From an uncultured Eubacteriales bacterium (GTDB lineage Bacteria; Bacillota; Clostridia; Oscillospirales; CAG-272): a stretch of DNA of 64,000 bases. Position numbers and translations under genes: made by a program. Shown here in pieces: positions 35,375-45,272 of the stretch. The notes beneath the pieces were generated by a model. That model saw only the letters and a program-made list of their open reading frames with translations. It made no database searches and was not told where the DNA came from. Location: positions 124,001-188,000 of the forward strand of contig CAKRZR010000003.1 of NCBI GenBank assembly GCA_934433485.1. The letters run 5' to 3'. Numbering within the stretch: the first letter of the stretch is position 1; every line of letters begins with the position of its first letter.

Positions 35375-36469
35375 ATGAGAGCGATGGATCGAAAAATTGT
35401 TTTGGAGGACGGCGCGGTGTATCCCGGCTACGGCTTTGGCGCTGCGACCGACCGCGTGTGTGAGATCGTGTTCAACACCTCAATGGTCGGGTATCAGGAG
35501 ATTGTCTCCGACCCGTCGTATACGGATCAAATGGTCGTGATGACGTATCCCCTGATCGGCAACTACGGCATTACAGACGATGATTTTGAATGCAAAAATC
35601 CCTCCATCGGCGGCATGATCGTATGCGACTACAACGACGCGCCGTCGAACTTCCGCTACACAAAAACGCTGTCGGAGCTGCTGGAGGAAAACGGAATCCC
35701 CGGCATCTCCGGTGTAGATACACGAAAGCTGACCCGTTCCATCCGCGACATAGGCTCCCGCCGTGTGATCATCACCTCCATCGACACCCCGACCGAGGAA
35801 GCGCTGCACATACTGCAAAGCACCCCCGTGCCGCACGATCAGGTGGCTCGCGTCAGCTCCAAAAAGCGGTGGTATTCCCGCACATCGAACCCGCGTTTCA
35901 ACGTCGTTGCCGTGGATTGCGGAATGAAACTCAACATCATCCGCTCCTTAAATCGCTTCGGCTGCAATGTGACCGTCGTACCGTACAGCACCACCGCGGA
36001 GGAGATCGCCTTCATGAAGCCGGACGGCGTATTCTTCTCCAACGGTCCAGGCGACCCGGAGGATGTCACGCCGGTGATCGAGACGATCCGCGGTCTGCGG
36101 GGGAAATATCCCCTCTTCGGCATCTGTCTCGGGCACCAGATGCTCGCGCTGGCATACGGCGGCTCCACGTACAAGCTCAAATTCGGGCACCGCGGCGGCA
36201 ACCACCCCGTCATGCGTCTGTCCGACGGCAAGATTGAGATCACCTCGCAAAACCACAGCTACGCGGTCGATGAAGAATCCCTCGCGGGCAGCGGATTGGT
36301 CGTGACGCACCGGAACCTCCTGGACGGCACCGTGGAGGGTATGGAATGCGCCGCAGAACGGGTCTTTTCCGTGCAGTATCATCCGGAAAGCGCGCCCGGA
36401 CCGGAGGACAGTGTATATTTATTCGAAAAATTTGTCCGCAACATGAAGGAGGTCGGGAAAAATGCCTAA
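35375..36469 (+). CDS. carA: Carbamoyl-phosphate synthase small subunit
   Basis: 364 residues, start at 35375 with AGGAG seven bases upstream (a second ATG at 35384 is possible). The N-terminal domain has [13 protein letters not shown] and [11 protein letters not shown]; the C-terminal class I glutamine amidotransferase has [13 protein letters not shown] with the catalytic Cys and [12 protein letters not shown] with His and Glu. It supplies ammonia from glutamine for carbamoyl phosphate, used for pyrimidines and arginine. Its 3' end overlaps carB by eight bases. Its ribosome-binding site lies partly in a small hairpin. Confidence 0.96.
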   Translation: MRAMDRKIVLEDGAVYPGYGFGAATDRVCEIVFNTSMVGYQEIVSDPSYTDQMVVMTYPLIGNYGITDDDFECKNPSIGGMIVCDYNDAPSNFRYTKTLSELLEENGIPGISGVDTRKLTRSIRDIGSRRVIITSIDTPTEEALHILQSTPVPHDQVARVSSKKRWYSRTSNPRFNVVAVDCGMKLNIIRSLNRFGCNVTVVPYSTTAEEIAFMKPDGVFFSNGPGDPEDVTPVIETIRGLRGKYPLFGICLGHQMLALAYGGSTYKLKFGHRGGNHPVMRLSDGKIEITSQNHSYAVDEESLAGSGLVVTHRNLLDGTVEGMECAAERVFSVQYHPESAPGPEDSVYLFEKFVRNMKEVGKNA

Positions 36470-39400
36470 GAGAACGGATATCAAAAAGGTACTGGTGATC
36501 GGCTCCGGGCCCATCGTCATCGGACAGGCTGCGGAATTTGACTATGCGGGAACGCAGGCCTGTCTCGCGCTGAAGGAGGAGGGCTACGAGGTCATTCTCG
36601 CAAACTCCAACCCGGCGACGATTATGACGGACACCTCCGTGGCGGACAAGGTCTACATGGAGCCGCTGACTCTGGAATTTTTGGCGCGTATCTGCCGGTA
36701 CGAGCGTCCGAACGCCATCGTTCCCGGCATCGGCGGGCAGACCGGGTTAAACCTCGCGATGCAGCTGTATAAAAAAGGCGTGCTGGACGAATGCGAGATC
36801 GAGCTGCTCGGCACGGACGCAAAGAGCATCGAGTGCGCGGAGGACAGAGAATTATTCAAGGAGCTGTGCGAACGGATCGGCGAGCCTGTCGTTCCGTCAA
36901 AGATCACCTACACCATCGACGAGGCGATTCTGGCGGCGGAGGAGATCGGCTATCCCGTGATCCTGCGGCCGGCGTTCACCTTAGGCGGTACAGGCGGCGG
37001 CTTCGCGTACACCCCGGAAGAGCTGCGGGAGATGATGAAGAACGCCCTCGCCCTCTCGCCGGTCCATCAGGTGTTGGTCGAAAAGAGCATCAAGGGCTAC
37101 AAGGAGATCGAGTACGAGGTGATCCGCGACGCGAACGACACGGCGATCACGGTCTGCAATATGGAAAACCTCGACCCGGTCGGCATCCACACAGGCGACT
37201 CCATTGTCGTAGCGCCAAGCCAGACGCTGACCAACCGCGAATACCAGATGCTCCGGAACAGCGCTCTCAAGATCATCCGCGCGCTCGGCGTCAAGGGCGG
37301 ATGCAACGTACAGTTCGCGCTCGATCCCCATTCGTTCCGGTACTATGTGATCGAGGTAAACCCGCGCGTGTCCCGTTCGTCGGCGCTCGCGTCCAAGGCA
37401 AGCGGCTATCCGATCGCGCGGGTATCGGCAAAGATCGCCGTCGGGATGCACCTGCACGAGATCCAGCTCGCGAACACGCCCGCGTCCTTTGAGCCGACCC
37501 TCGACTATGTGGTGACGAAGATGCCGCGGTTCCCGTTTGACAAATTCCCGGCGGCGCAGAATACGCTGTCCACGCAGATGAAAGCGACCGGCGAAGTCAT
37601 GAGCGTGGGACGGACGTTCGAGGAAAGTCTTTTGAAGGCGATCCGCTCCCTGGAAGAGGGTAAGAACCACATCCACATGGAAAAATTCGACTCCGCGCAC
37701 ATGTCCGTGGACGAGCTGCTCGACTACATTAAGGACGGCACGGACGACCGGCTGTACGCGATCTCGCAACTGATGTGGATGGGTGTGGACCCGTCCCTCA
37801 TCTGCGACATCACGCAGATCGACATGTTCTTTCTTGACAAAATCCACCGCATCGTCGATTTCGAGAAGGAGATGGAGGCGCATCCCGACGACATTGACAG
37901 ACTGCGCGAGGCAAAGCGGCTCGGTTTCTCGGATTCCTACGTGGCAGAGCTGTGGCACTGCACGGAGGACGAGATCTACACGCTGCGCCAGTCGGAGAAG
38001 CTCTACCCGGTATACAAGATGATCGACACGTGCGCGAGCGAGTTTGACAGCTACGTGCCATACTTCTACTCCACCTACGCGGATGAGAACGAATCGGTGG
38101 TGTCGGGAAAGAAAAAGGTGATCGTGCTCGGCTCCGGACCGATCCGCATCGGGCAGGGCGTGGAATTTGACTACTCGACCGTCCACGCGGTGCGCACGAT
38201 CCGGGAATGCGGCTACGAAGCGATCGTCATCAACAACAACCCGGAGACGGTCTCCACGGACTACACGACCGCCGACAAGCTGTACTTTGAGCCGCTGACC
38301 GCCGAGGACGTGATGAACATCATCGCGCTGGAGAAGCCGGAGGGTGTGATCGTGACGCTCGGCGGACAGACCGCGATCAATCTTGCCGCTCCGCTTGCAG
38401 CGCGCGGAGTAAAAATCATCGGCACAGACTGCGCTGCCATCGACAAAGCGGAGGACAGAGACGCCTTTGACGCGGTGATCAAATCGCTTGAAATCCCGAA
38501 TCCGAAGGGCGAAGCGGTGACGGATATGGAAAAGGGCGTTGCGGTGGCGGAGAAGATCGGCTACCCGGTGCTGGTTCGTCCGAGCTTTGTGCTGGGCGGT
38601 CGTGCGATGGAGATCGTGGCAAACGAAGCGATGCTGCGGAAATATCTGCGCACGGCGGTGGAAGTGGACGAGGACAAGCCGGTGCTCATCGACAAATATC
38701 TTGTCGGACGCGAGGTAGAGGTGGACGCGATCTGCGATGGGCGCGAGGTGTTCCTGCCAGGAATCATGGAGCTTGTGGAGCGCACCGGTGTGCATTCCGG
38801 CGACAGCACAAGCGTATATCCGCCGTTCTCCCTTACGCAGGCGGTACGGGACGTAATCGCGGATTACACGCGACGGCTCGGTCTCGGCATTGGGATCATA
38901 GGGCTTTACAACATCCAGTTTATCGTGGACAAGGACGACCACGTGTACGTCATCGAGGTCAATCCCCGCGCGTCGCGCAGTGTGCCGTTTCTCTCAAAGT
39001 CTACGGGTGTGAATCTCGTGCAGATCGCGACCCGCGTAATGCTGGGCGAATCGCTTGCCGACCAGGGGATCGTCGATCTGATCCCGCCGGACAGAGAGCG
39101 CTGGTATGTAAAGGCGCCGGCGTTCTCGTTCGCCAAGCTGACTGGCATGGACGCGTACCTTTCTCCGGAGATGAAGTCCACCGGTGAAGCGATCGGCTAC
39201 GACAAGCGGCTGAACCGCGCGCTCTACAAGGCGCTGCAGGCGTCCGGCGTGAAGATGAAGGATTACGGCACCGTGATCGTGACCCTTGCGGACGAAGACA
39301 AAGAGGAAGCGCTGCCGCTCGTGCGTCGGTTCTACCACCTCGGGTTCAATATTGAGGCTACCATCGGCACGGCTACGTTCCTGAAGGAGCACGGCATCCG

Positions 39401-39647
39401 CACCCGTGTACGCGGCAAGCTCAGCGAGGGCAGCGAGGAGATTCTCGATTCCATCCGCGCAGGCTACGTCAGCTACATCATCAACACGCGTGCGATCCTC
39501 TCCGGCGTGCATTACGAGGACGGTGTGGCGATCCGCCGCTGTGCCGTGCAGAACGGCGTGACGATCTTCACCTCCCTCGACACCGTCCGTATCGTTCTCG
39601 ACGTGCTGGAGGAGACGATCCCTACGATCTCGACGATCAACGAATAA
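36462..39647 (+). CDS. carB: Carbamoyl-phosphate synthase large subunit
   Basis: 1061 residues, the usual length. Two homologous ATP-grasp halves start at about residues 1 and 550 ([23 protein letters not shown] and [23 protein letters not shown]), each with its [12 protein letters not shown] or [11 protein letters not shown] loop, separated by the oligomerisation domain, and followed by a C-terminal allosteric MGS-like domain (residues from about 930). It makes carbamoyl phosphate with CarA. The start overlaps the carA stop, giving tight coupling. Confidence 0.97.
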   Translation: MPKRTDIKKVLVIGSGPIVIGQAAEFDYAGTQACLALKEEGYEVILANSNPATIMTDTSVADKVYMEPLTLEFLARICRYERPNAIVPGIGGQTGLNLAMQLYKKGVLDECEIELLGTDAKSIECAEDRELFKELCERIGEPVVPSKITYTIDEAILAAEEIGYPVILRPAFTLGGTGGGFAYTPEELREMMKNALALSPVHQVLVEKSIKGYKEIEYEVIRDANDTAITVCNMENLDPVGIHTGDSIVVAPSQTLTNREYQMLRNSALKIIRALGVKGGCNVQFALDPHSFRYYVIEVNPRVSRSSALASKASGYPIARVSAKIAVGMHLHEIQLANTPASFEPTLDYVVTKMPRFPFDKFPAAQNTLSTQMKATGEVMSVGRTFEESLLKAIRSLEEGKNHIHMEKFDSAHMSVDELLDYIKDGTDDRLYAISQLMWMGVDPSLICDITQIDMFFLDKIHRIVDFEKEMEAHPDDIDRLREAKRLGFSDSYVAELWHCTEDEIYTLRQSEKLYPVYKMIDTCASEFDSYVPYFYSTYADENESVVSGKKKVIVLGSGPIRIGQGVEFDYSTVHAVRTIRECGYEAIVINNNPETVSTDYTTADKLYFEPLTAEDVMNIIALEKPEGVIVTLGGQTAINLAAPLAARGVKIIGTDCAAIDKAEDRDAFDAVIKSLEIPNPKGEAVTDMEKGVAVAEKIGYPVLVRPSFVLGGRAMEIVANEAMLRKYLRTAVEVDEDKPVLIDKYLVGREVEVDAICDGREVFLPGIMELVERTGVHSGDSTSVYPPFSLTQAVRDVIADYTRRLGLGIGIIGLYNIQFIVDKDDHVYVIEVNPRASRSVPFLSKSTGVNLVQIATRVMLGESLADQGIVDLIPPDRERWYVKAPAFSFAKLTGMDAYLSPEMKSTGEAIGYDKRLNRALYKALQASGVKMKDYGTVIVTLADEDKEEALPLVRRFYHLGFNIEATIGTATFLKEHGIRTRVRGKLSEGSEEILDSIRAGYVSYIINTRAILSGVHYEDGVAIRRCAVQNGVTIFTSLDTVRIVLDVLEETIPTISTINE

Positions 39648-39702
39648 GAAGAGAACGCGGCTTCTGGAATAGCCTCACAGAACTTTAACCGGATAATGCA
39701 GT

Positions 39703-39749
39703 AATAACGGGCACGGATGTTGTATAGACGGCTTCCGTGCCCGTTATTT
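39703..39749 (+). terminator. Terminator of carAB
   Basis: AATAACGGGCACGGA (39703-39717) pairs with TCCGTGCCCGTTATT (39734-39748), 15 bases of perfect stem. Confidence 0.88.
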
Positions 39750-39822
39750 GTATTTCACACATGCGGAATTCGGACATGCGCCACATACTATAAAATTATC
39801 GCGATTTCCCACGCCATTTCCA

Positions 39823-39851
39823 TTGCAATATGCCGAAATTTGTAGTATAAT
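39823..39851 (+). promoter_or_regulatory. Promoter of the PHP-domain gene
   Basis: -35 TTGCAA (39823-39828), 17-base spacer, -10 TATAAT (39846-39851). Confidence 0.82.
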
Positions 39852-39897
39852 AGCGTCACAGAAAATCTTTTTCTCACGCGAAAGGGGAAACAGCATC

Positions 39898-40698
39898 ATG
39901 CGTTATGTATACGATCACGACCTGCACATCCATTCCAGGCTTTCGCTCTGCTCCGGCAATCCGGAAGAGACGAACGAGCGAATCCTGCAGTACGCGCGGG
40001 ACAATCATCTGAAAACCATCTGCCTGACCGACCATTTCTGGGACGAGACGATCCCGCTGTCCGCCGACTCGGAATTTTACAGAATCCAGAATCTCGCGCA
40101 CGTAAAGGCGGCGCTGCCGCTTCCGCAAGCGGAGGGAATCCGGTTCCTCTTTGGCTGCGAGACAGAGATGGACCGATTCATGACCGTCGGCGTATCAAAG
40201 GAGCGGCTGGACGAATTTGCGTTCATCATCGTACCGACGACGCATTTCCACATGGTCGGTCACACGATCCCGGCGGAAATCGTCTCACCGGCGGACAAGG
40301 CGGATTTCTGGCTCAAAAAACTGAACGCCCTCCTGGACTGCGACCTGCCGTTTCGCAAGATCGGGATCGCGCATCTGGTCTGCGGGCTGATCGACCGGAA
40401 CCGGCAGGCGTTTCTCGATACCATCGACGCCATTGACCGGGAAGGGATGTACAAAGCGTTCCGGCGCGCCGCGGCATGCGGGGTCGGCATTGAGCTGAAC
40501 GCGGACGACATGAAGTGCACCGACGCGGAAACGGACATCGTGCTGCGGCCGTTCCGGATCGCAAGAGAAGTCGGCTGCAGGTTCTACATGGGCAGCGACG
40601 CGCATCATCCGAAAGCCCTGGACGAAGCGAAAGCGATTTTTGAGCGCGCCATCGACCGGCTGGAGCTGTCCGAGGAAGACAAATTTATATTGCAATAA
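39898..40698 (+). CDS. PHP-domain metal-dependent phosphoesterase (HisK-like)
   Basis: 266 residues from the ATG at 39898 (AAAGGGG upstream, after the mapped promoter). HDLHIHSRLSLCSG gives HxH at residues 10 and 12, LTDHFW is the second motif, and MGSDAHHPKALDEA near the end supplies the last metal ligands. It resembles histidinol-phosphatase-type PHP proteins, but no his genes are near, so the substrate is open. It may share an mRNA with the M28 peptidase 33 bases downstream. Confidence 0.82.
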   Translation: MRYVYDHDLHIHSRLSLCSGNPEETNERILQYARDNHLKTICLTDHFWDETIPLSADSEFYRIQNLAHVKAALPLPQAEGIRFLFGCETEMDRFMTVGVSKERLDEFAFIIVPTTHFHMVGHTIPAEIVSPADKADFWLKKLNALLDCDLPFRKIGIAHLVCGLIDRNRQAFLDTIDAIDREGMYKAFRRAAACGVGIELNADDMKCTDAETDIVLRPFRIAREVGCRFYMGSDAHHPKALDEAKAIFERAIDRLELSEEDKFILQ

Positions 40699-40731
40699 AA
40701 AAGCAGATATCCGCGGAGGAGAAAGAGTATT

Positions 40732-41967
40732 ATGAACACAAAACAGATCATGCAGATTTTCCGTGACACGGCGTATGTACGGGTCAGCGGCAGTGACGAG
40801 GAGACGAAAACCGCCGCGTATCTCACCGAGGTACTGGCGAAAATGGGACTGACCGCGCAAACCGAGCCGTTTGCCGTGCCGATGGCGAAAAATGTATCGG
40901 CGACCCTGTCGGCAGATGACACTGTGATCCCGTGCGAGGGCTATCGTTTGGCGGGTTCGGGCGAGGTGGAGGCGCCGCTATACTACCTGACGAACGTGGA
41001 TCCGTACTCCCTGTCGCAGTGCCGCGGGAAGATCGTGCTCATCGAGGGCTATCTCGGCTACTGGAAGTACCACGATCTGGTGGAACACGGTGCCCTCGGC
41101 TTTATCACCTTTGACGGCGACGCGAACTACCGCGATTTCGACATGGACAAGCGCGAGCTGCGCAAATTCGTCGTGGACGGCGCGAACGGGGTAAAATTGC
41201 CCGGCGTGAACATCAACGCGAAATCCGCGATCGCCATGATCAAAAATAAGACAAAAACGGTGAAGATCACGCTTTCGCAGGAGGAATACGAGGGACAGTC
41301 CCGCAACGTCGTGCTGGATCTGCCCGGTGAGATCCCGGAAACCATCATTTTCACGGCGCACTACGACTCGACCCCGCTCTCCACCGGCGCGTACGACAAC
41401 ATGTCCGGCTCCATCGGGCTTCTCTGGATGGCGGAATACTTCGCCCACCACGCGCACCGCCATTCGCTCCGGTTTGTCTGGTGCGGCAGTGAAGAGCGCG
41501 GACTGCTCGGCTCCAAGGCATACGTGGCGGCGCATGAGGATCTGCTTACAAAGATCGTACTGAACATCAATCTCGACATGATCGGCTGCATCATGGGCGG
41601 ATTTGCCGCGTGCTGCACGTCGGAGGACAAGCTCGTGTCCTACATCCGCTATTTTGCCATGGAGGAGGGCTTTGGAATCAAGTCGTACCAGGATGTATAT
41701 TCCAGCGACTCCACGCCGTTTGCCGACAAAGGGATCCCGGCAGTATCGTTCGCACGCTGGGCGCCGCACAACACGGCGACGATCCACAACCGGTACGACA
41801 CGATGGCGGTCATGCTCGGCTCCCGGATGGTGGAGGACTGCACGTTCATCACAAAATTCGCCGACCGGATGGCAAACGCCGCGATCTGCCCGGTGGCGCG
41901 GACCATGCCGGACAACATGAAGCTCAAGCTCGACTACTACCTCTGCCGAAAGAGAGAGGAAAAATAA
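40732..41967 (+). CDS. M28-family zinc aminopeptidase
   Basis: 411 residues, no signal peptide, so probably cytosolic. The di-zinc site of M28 is visible: His210 (FTAHYD), bridging Asp222 (GAYDNMSGS), catalytic Glu254 and zinc-binding Glu255 (GSEERGLLGS), Asp282 (LDMIG) and a C-terminal His in ATIHNRYDT. Residues about 75-190 look like an inserted PA-type lid domain. It would remove N-terminal residues from peptides. AGGAGAAAG precedes the ATG. Confidence 0.88.
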   Translation: MNTKQIMQIFRDTAYVRVSGSDEETKTAAYLTEVLAKMGLTAQTEPFAVPMAKNVSATLSADDTVIPCEGYRLAGSGEVEAPLYYLTNVDPYSLSQCRGKIVLIEGYLGYWKYHDLVEHGALGFITFDGDANYRDFDMDKRELRKFVVDGANGVKLPGVNINAKSAIAMIKNKTKTVKITLSQEEYEGQSRNVVLDLPGEIPETIIFTAHYDSTPLSTGAYDNMSGSIGLLWMAEYFAHHAHRHSLRFVWCGSEERGLLGSKAYVAAHEDLLTKIVLNINLDMIGCIMGGFAACCTSEDKLVSYIRYFAMEEGFGIKSYQDVYSSDSTPFADKGIPAVSFARWAPHNTATIHNRYDTMAVMLGSRMVEDCTFITKFADRMANAAICPVARTMPDNMKLKLDYYLCRKREEK

Positions 41968-41988
41968 CCCCACGAGGAGGATACACAT

Positions 41989-42510
41989 ATGAAAGAAACT
42001 TTAATCGATTTAAAGGAAAGACGGAGCTGCAGGGCGTATCTGCCGGAGCAGATCGGGGAGGAAGAATTGAACGCGATCCTCGAGGCCGGGACGTACGCGC
42101 CGACCGGGATGGGCAGACAGTCCCCCGTGATCGTGGCAGTGCAGGATCCCGAAACCCGGAACGCCCTCTCCCGTATGAACGCGGCGGTCATGGGCAGGGA
42201 CGGCGATCCTTTCTACGGCGCGCCTACGGTAGTGGTAGTGCTGGCGGATCCCGAAATCGGCACGTATCTCTACGACGGTGTGCTCGTCATGGGCAATCTT
42301 ATGAACGCGGCGCAGGCGGTCGGCGTGGATTCCTGCTACATCTTCCGCGCAAAGGAAATCTTTGAAACCGCGGAAGGCAAGGCGCTGCTGCGCAAATGGG
42401 GCATTCCGGAGCGCTACGTCGGCATCGGCAACTGCATCCTCGGCTACGGCGCGGAAGGCGGCAAGAAAGAAGCGGCGCCGCGCAAGGCAAACTACATCGT
42501 GCGGGTGTAA
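41989..42510 (+). CDS. Nitroreductase-family FMN protein
   Basis: 173 residues, a short single-domain nitroreductase. LKERRSCRAYLPEQI is the conserved FMN-phosphate-binding start and APTGMGRQSP the second motif; GIGNCILGYG near 146 is the C-terminal FMN loop. It uses NAD(P)H to reduce an unknown acceptor. It begins 21 bases after the M28 peptidase with GAGGAGG upstream, so both probably share an mRNA. Confidence 0.88.
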   Translation: MKETLIDLKERRSCRAYLPEQIGEEELNAILEAGTYAPTGMGRQSPVIVAVQDPETRNALSRMNAAVMGRDGDPFYGAPTVVVVLADPEIGTYLYDGVLVMGNLMNAAQAVGVDSCYIFRAKEIFETAEGKALLRKWGIPERYVGIGNCILGYGAEGGKKEAAPRKANYIVRV

Positions 42511-42552
42511 GCGTAAACGTCAGAAGCGCGTTTTGCTGTATGCAATCATGAA

Positions 42553-42597
42553 AACAAGGCGATACTTGTTCCTACCACAGGACAGGATCGCCTTGTT
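42553..42597. terminator. Bidirectional terminator after the nitroreductase gene
   Basis: AACAAGGCGAT (42553-42563) pairs with ATCGCCTTGTT (42587-42597), with an inner TGTTCCT/AGGACA stem. The T-run is better on the minus side. Confidence 0.75.
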
Positions 42598-42608
42598 CCT
42601 TTGAAAAA

Positions 42609-43781
42609 TCACAGTTCCTTACGGCACACGAAGAAATCCACGCCGTACATGGCGCATTCCCCGACATACGCGAAGCCGGTTCTGCGGTAGGTCGCGTTTG
42701 CCGCGCGGTTGCACTTTGCCACAAGCAGGCGGATCTCCGTCACACCGGCACAACGCTGACGCGCGAACAGCTCCGTGAGAAATACCGCCGCGTAGCCGTG
42801 TCCCTGTTGTGTTGTGTCGATCACCAGCCGACTGATGGAGCGGTGCGCGGCTGTACTGTCAGCGAAACACGGAAGCGTATCGAGATCGTCTGTCTCCTCC
42901 ACCGATACCGCGCCGACAACGCGCCCCGCATCCTCCCAAACGTACAGTCCGCCTGCAGCCAGATCTGCCGCGATCTCCTCGTCGCCGGGGTAATATTCGT
43001 TCCATGTGGTGTCGGGCATCGTTTTTGCCCCTTCATACAGCGCGCGGATAGCAGTGCCATCCGCCTCTGTCGCCTGACGGATCGTTCTCACCGCCGCCGT
43101 ACGCCAGTTTTCCCGAATCCGGAGCTGCTCCGGCGTGTGGAACCAATGCTCGCAGTCCCTTGCCACATACAGAGCCGCGCCATGCTCCGCCGCAAACGAT
43201 TCCGCCGTCTCTCTGTTCGTCAATAAATCACCGTCCGCCCACAGAATCAAGGTCGGCACATGCCAATCGGTCAGCGGATGCGCTTTCGCGTAGGTGTAAT
43301 ACCGCCACGACAGCTTCTCTCCAAGGTTGGTCGGGATCTCGCCCTGCTTTTCCACCTCCTCCGCCGTCACGCCCGAGACTTTCATCATTCCCTCGATCAG
43401 CCGCGTCATGGACAGCACCGGAGACTCAAAAAACGCTCTGTCCACCGTTTTGCCCATGAGTGCTGCCATCGACAGATACGCGCCGATGGAGATGGCGTAG
43501 AGGGACACGGTCGTATACCGTGCGCACAGCCAGTCATACGCGGCAGCAATATCGGGCACCGCCGTCCACGGAACAAGCGCCTCCCCTCTGCCCTGCCGTT
43601 CTCCATGATCGGGCAGATCGATCGCGAGCACGTCAATTCCATATGGAGCCAAAACCGGCGCAAGAGCCGCCGCTTCCTCCTTGCATCCGCATTTTCCATG
43701 GACAAACAGGCATGCGCGCGTCGTTTTTGTACCTGTATCGTACAATACCGCTGGGATATGCCCAAGCTCTATTTTCTGCAT
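42609..43781 (-). CDS. Fusion of alpha/beta-hydrolase and GNAT acetyltransferase
   Basis: 390 residues from the ATG at 43781 (AAGAAGGAA upstream). Residues 1-240 form an alpha/beta hydrolase: oxyanion loop FVHGKCG, nucleophile elbow AISIG with Ser98, acid in LILWADGD, and His in CEHWFHTPE. From about 242 (VRTIRQATEADGTAIRALYEG) a GNAT domain follows with LVIDTTQQGHGYAAVFLTELF as the acetyl-CoA loop. The two domains could act on the same substrate, removing and adding acyl groups, but that is inference. Back-to-back promoters separate it from the cupin gene. Confidence 0.82.
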   Translation of the reverse strand: MQKIELGHIPAVLYDTGTKTTRACLFVHGKCGCKEEAAALAPVLAPYGIDVLAIDLPDHGERQGRGEALVPWTAVPDIAAAYDWLCARYTTVSLYAISIGAYLSMAALMGKTVDRAFFESPVLSMTRLIEGMMKVSGVTAEEVEKQGEIPTNLGEKLSWRYYTYAKAHPLTDWHVPTLILWADGDLLTNRETAESFAAEHGAALYVARDCEHWFHTPEQLRIRENWRTAAVRTIRQATEADGTAIRALYEGAKTMPDTTWNEYYPGDEEIAADLAAGGLYVWEDAGRVVGAVSVEETDDLDTLPCFADSTAAHRSISRLVIDTTQQGHGYAAVFLTELFARQRCAGVTEIRLLVAKCNRAANATYRRTGFAYVGECAMYGVDFFVCRKEL

Positions 43782-43818
43782 GAAAATTCCTTCTTTCGTT
43801 TTGTGTGTTGCATAACAC

Positions 43819-43847
43819 AGTATACCGCAAATGGGTGGATTTGTCAA
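43819..43847 (-). promoter_or_regulatory. Promoter of the hydrolase-GNAT fusion
   Basis: Minus-strand -35 TTGACA (43842-43847), 17-base spacer, -10 TATACT (43819-43824). Confidence 0.88.
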
Positions 43848-43864
43848 GACTGTGGCGCAAACAA

Positions 43865-43893
43865 TTGACGGCAGCGCCAAAGTGTGCTATAAT
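43865..43893 (+). promoter_or_regulatory. Promoter of the cupin-radical SAM operon
   Basis: Plus-strand -35 TTGACG (43865-43870), 17-base spacer, -10 TATAAT (43888-43893). It is back-to-back with the preceding promoter, the two -35 boxes being 17 bases apart. Confidence 0.87.
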
Positions 43894-43997
43894 GAACCCA
43901 CCATATACGTGCCGTTCCCCATCGCTATAGTCACTGGATTCCGACAGTGCCTTTGAAACCGCACGCAAAATTCTCCGCACAGAAAGGATAGCATACT

Positions 43998-44330
43998 ATG
44001 AAAGAAATCATGAAAAACATCGCAAAATCCGAAGTTCTGACCCTCAAAAACGTGGTGTCGTATCAGAAAGGGCAGGTTGTCAGCATGACGCTTGCGCAGA
44101 ACGCGGCATTGAGCGTCACGCTTTTCTCCTTTGACAAGGGCGAGGAGATCAGCGCGCATTCCTCCTCCGGCGACGCGTTTGTAACCTGCCTGGACGGTAT
44201 CGGTCAGGTGACCATCGACGGCAAGCCATACGAGCTGCACGAGGGCGAATCCATCGTCATGCCCGCCGGTCATCCACATTCCGTGTTCGGCAAGGAACAG
44301 TTCAAAATGCTGCTTGTCGTTGTGAAATAA
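43998..44330 (+). CDS. Small cupin-domain protein
   Basis: 110 residues, a single cupin beta-barrel. Motif 1 is seen in GEEISAHSSSGDAFVTCLDG, with the first His but without the usual HxH pair, and motif 2 in GESIVMPAGHPHSVFG, which has two His. A metal may be bound. AGAAAGGA precedes the start. Its stop codon overlaps the ATG of the radical SAM gene by one base, so translation is coupled and a joint role is likely. Confidence 0.85.
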   Translation: MKEIMKNIAKSEVLTLKNVVSYQKGQVVSMTLAQNAALSVTLFSFDKGEEISAHSSSGDAFVTCLDGIGQVTIDGKPYELHEGESIVMPAGHPHSVFGKEQFKMLLVVVK

Positions 44331-45175
44331 TGCTCCGCAAGGTCTATCTGGAGATCACAAACGTCTGCAATCTCCGCTGCGCCTTTTGTCCCGGCACCAC
44401 GCGACCGCCGCGGTTTCTTTCCCCGGACGCGTTTCGCACTCTCGCCGCGCGACTGGTCGGACATACGGAATATCTCTATCTCCACGTGATGGGCGAACCG
44501 CTTCTGCACCCCGCTCTCGCGGAAATCCTCGATATCGCCGCCGATCTCGGTTTTCGTATCTGCCTGACGACAAACGGGGTACTGCTGCCCACGCTGTCCG
44601 ATACGCTTCTTTCCCGCGCACGAACGATCCACAAGATCAGCATCTCCCTCCATTCCCATGAAGCAAACGGCGGGAACGCTCCGGACGCGTATCTGCACGA
44701 CTGCGTGACCTTTCAAAAGGCGGCGGGAGAAGCGGGGATCATCGCGGTGCTGCGGCTGTGGAATGGGAACGGCGCTGTTCCGGGACAAAACGCGCAGAAC
44801 GACCGGATCCTGGCGCTGCTCCACGCGGCGTTTCCCACGCCATGGACAGAGGTGCGCGGCGGTCCCAGGATGGCAAAGGGCTGCTATCTCGAATACGGCG
44901 AACGGTTCACATGGCCTACCAGCCGTGCAGCGGACGCGGATGCCGAACGGTTCTGCATGGCGCTGCGCGATCAGGCGGCGGTCCTCTGTGACGGCACTGT
45001 CGTCCCCTGTTGTCTCGACAGCGAAGGAGAAATCGCACTTGGCAATCTGTTTGACACACCTTTGGACGAGATTCTCTCCTCGCCGCGCGCAAAAGCCATC
45101 TACGACGGATTCTCGCGCCGTCATGCCGTGGAAGCGCTGTGCCAGACCTGCGGCTATGCGACCCGTTTTTCCTAA
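44330..45175 (+). CDS. Radical SAM protein with SPASM-like C-terminus
   Basis: 281 residues. CNLRCAFC holds the CxxxCxxC cluster (Cys13, 17, 20), followed by VMGEPLLHP (the GGEP-type motif) and CLTTNGVLL. The C-terminus has CDGTVVPCCLDSEGEIALGNLF and CQTCGYA, cysteines placed as in SPASM/twitch domains that hold an auxiliary cluster. It uses S-adenosylmethionine to start radical chemistry on an unknown substrate. Start overlaps the cupin stop (TAATG). A degenerate copy of the palindromic repeat follows immediately after its stop codon. Confidence 0.85.
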   Translation: MLRKVYLEITNVCNLRCAFCPGTTRPPRFLSPDAFRTLAARLVGHTEYLYLHVMGEPLLHPALAEILDIAADLGFRICLTTNGVLLPTLSDTLLSRARTIHKISISLHSHEANGGNAPDAYLHDCVTFQKAAGEAGIIAVLRLWNGNGAVPGQNAQNDRILALLHAAFPTPWTEVRGGPRMAKGCYLEYGERFTWPTSRAADADAERFCMALRDQAAVLCDGTVVPCCLDSEGEIALGNLFDTPLDEILSSPRAKAIYDGFSRRHAVEALCQTCGYATRFS

Positions 45176-45216
45176 GGTACCTCTGCATAAATAACCTGAA
45201 ATCAGAGACTTCCTGA
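45176..45216 (-). repeat. Palindromic repeat, copy C (degenerate, after the radical SAM gene)
   Basis: On the minus strand GGAAGTCTCTGATTTCAGGT followed by TATTTATGCAGAGGTACC, agreeing with copy B in the 15-base core CTCTGATTTCAGGT and in overall layout; the arms pair only in part. It begins next to the radical SAM stop codon and lies before the bidirectional terminator. Confidence 0.6.
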
Positions 45217-45225
45217 TGCAAACTG

Positions 45226-45270
45226 AAAAAGGGAGCGATTCCGTTTTTGGCGGATCGATTCCCTTTTTTT
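45226..45270. terminator. Bidirectional terminator between radical SAM and GH43 genes
   Basis: AAAAAGGGA (45226-45234) pairs with TCCCTTTTT region (45260-45268), with a further CGAT pair and a T-run; convergent genes on both sides. Confidence 0.85.
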
Positions 45271-45272
45271 CG

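Noticed and set aside
35241..35375. A PyrR-binding attenuator before carAB
   Set aside because: The PyrR anti-antiterminator consensus was not seen; only a small SD-proximal hairpin and the separate small-ORF unit are present.
36981..38942. A 653-codon open frame antisense to carB
   Set aside because: Shadow of the carB reading frame; no ribosome-binding site and no recognisable motif.
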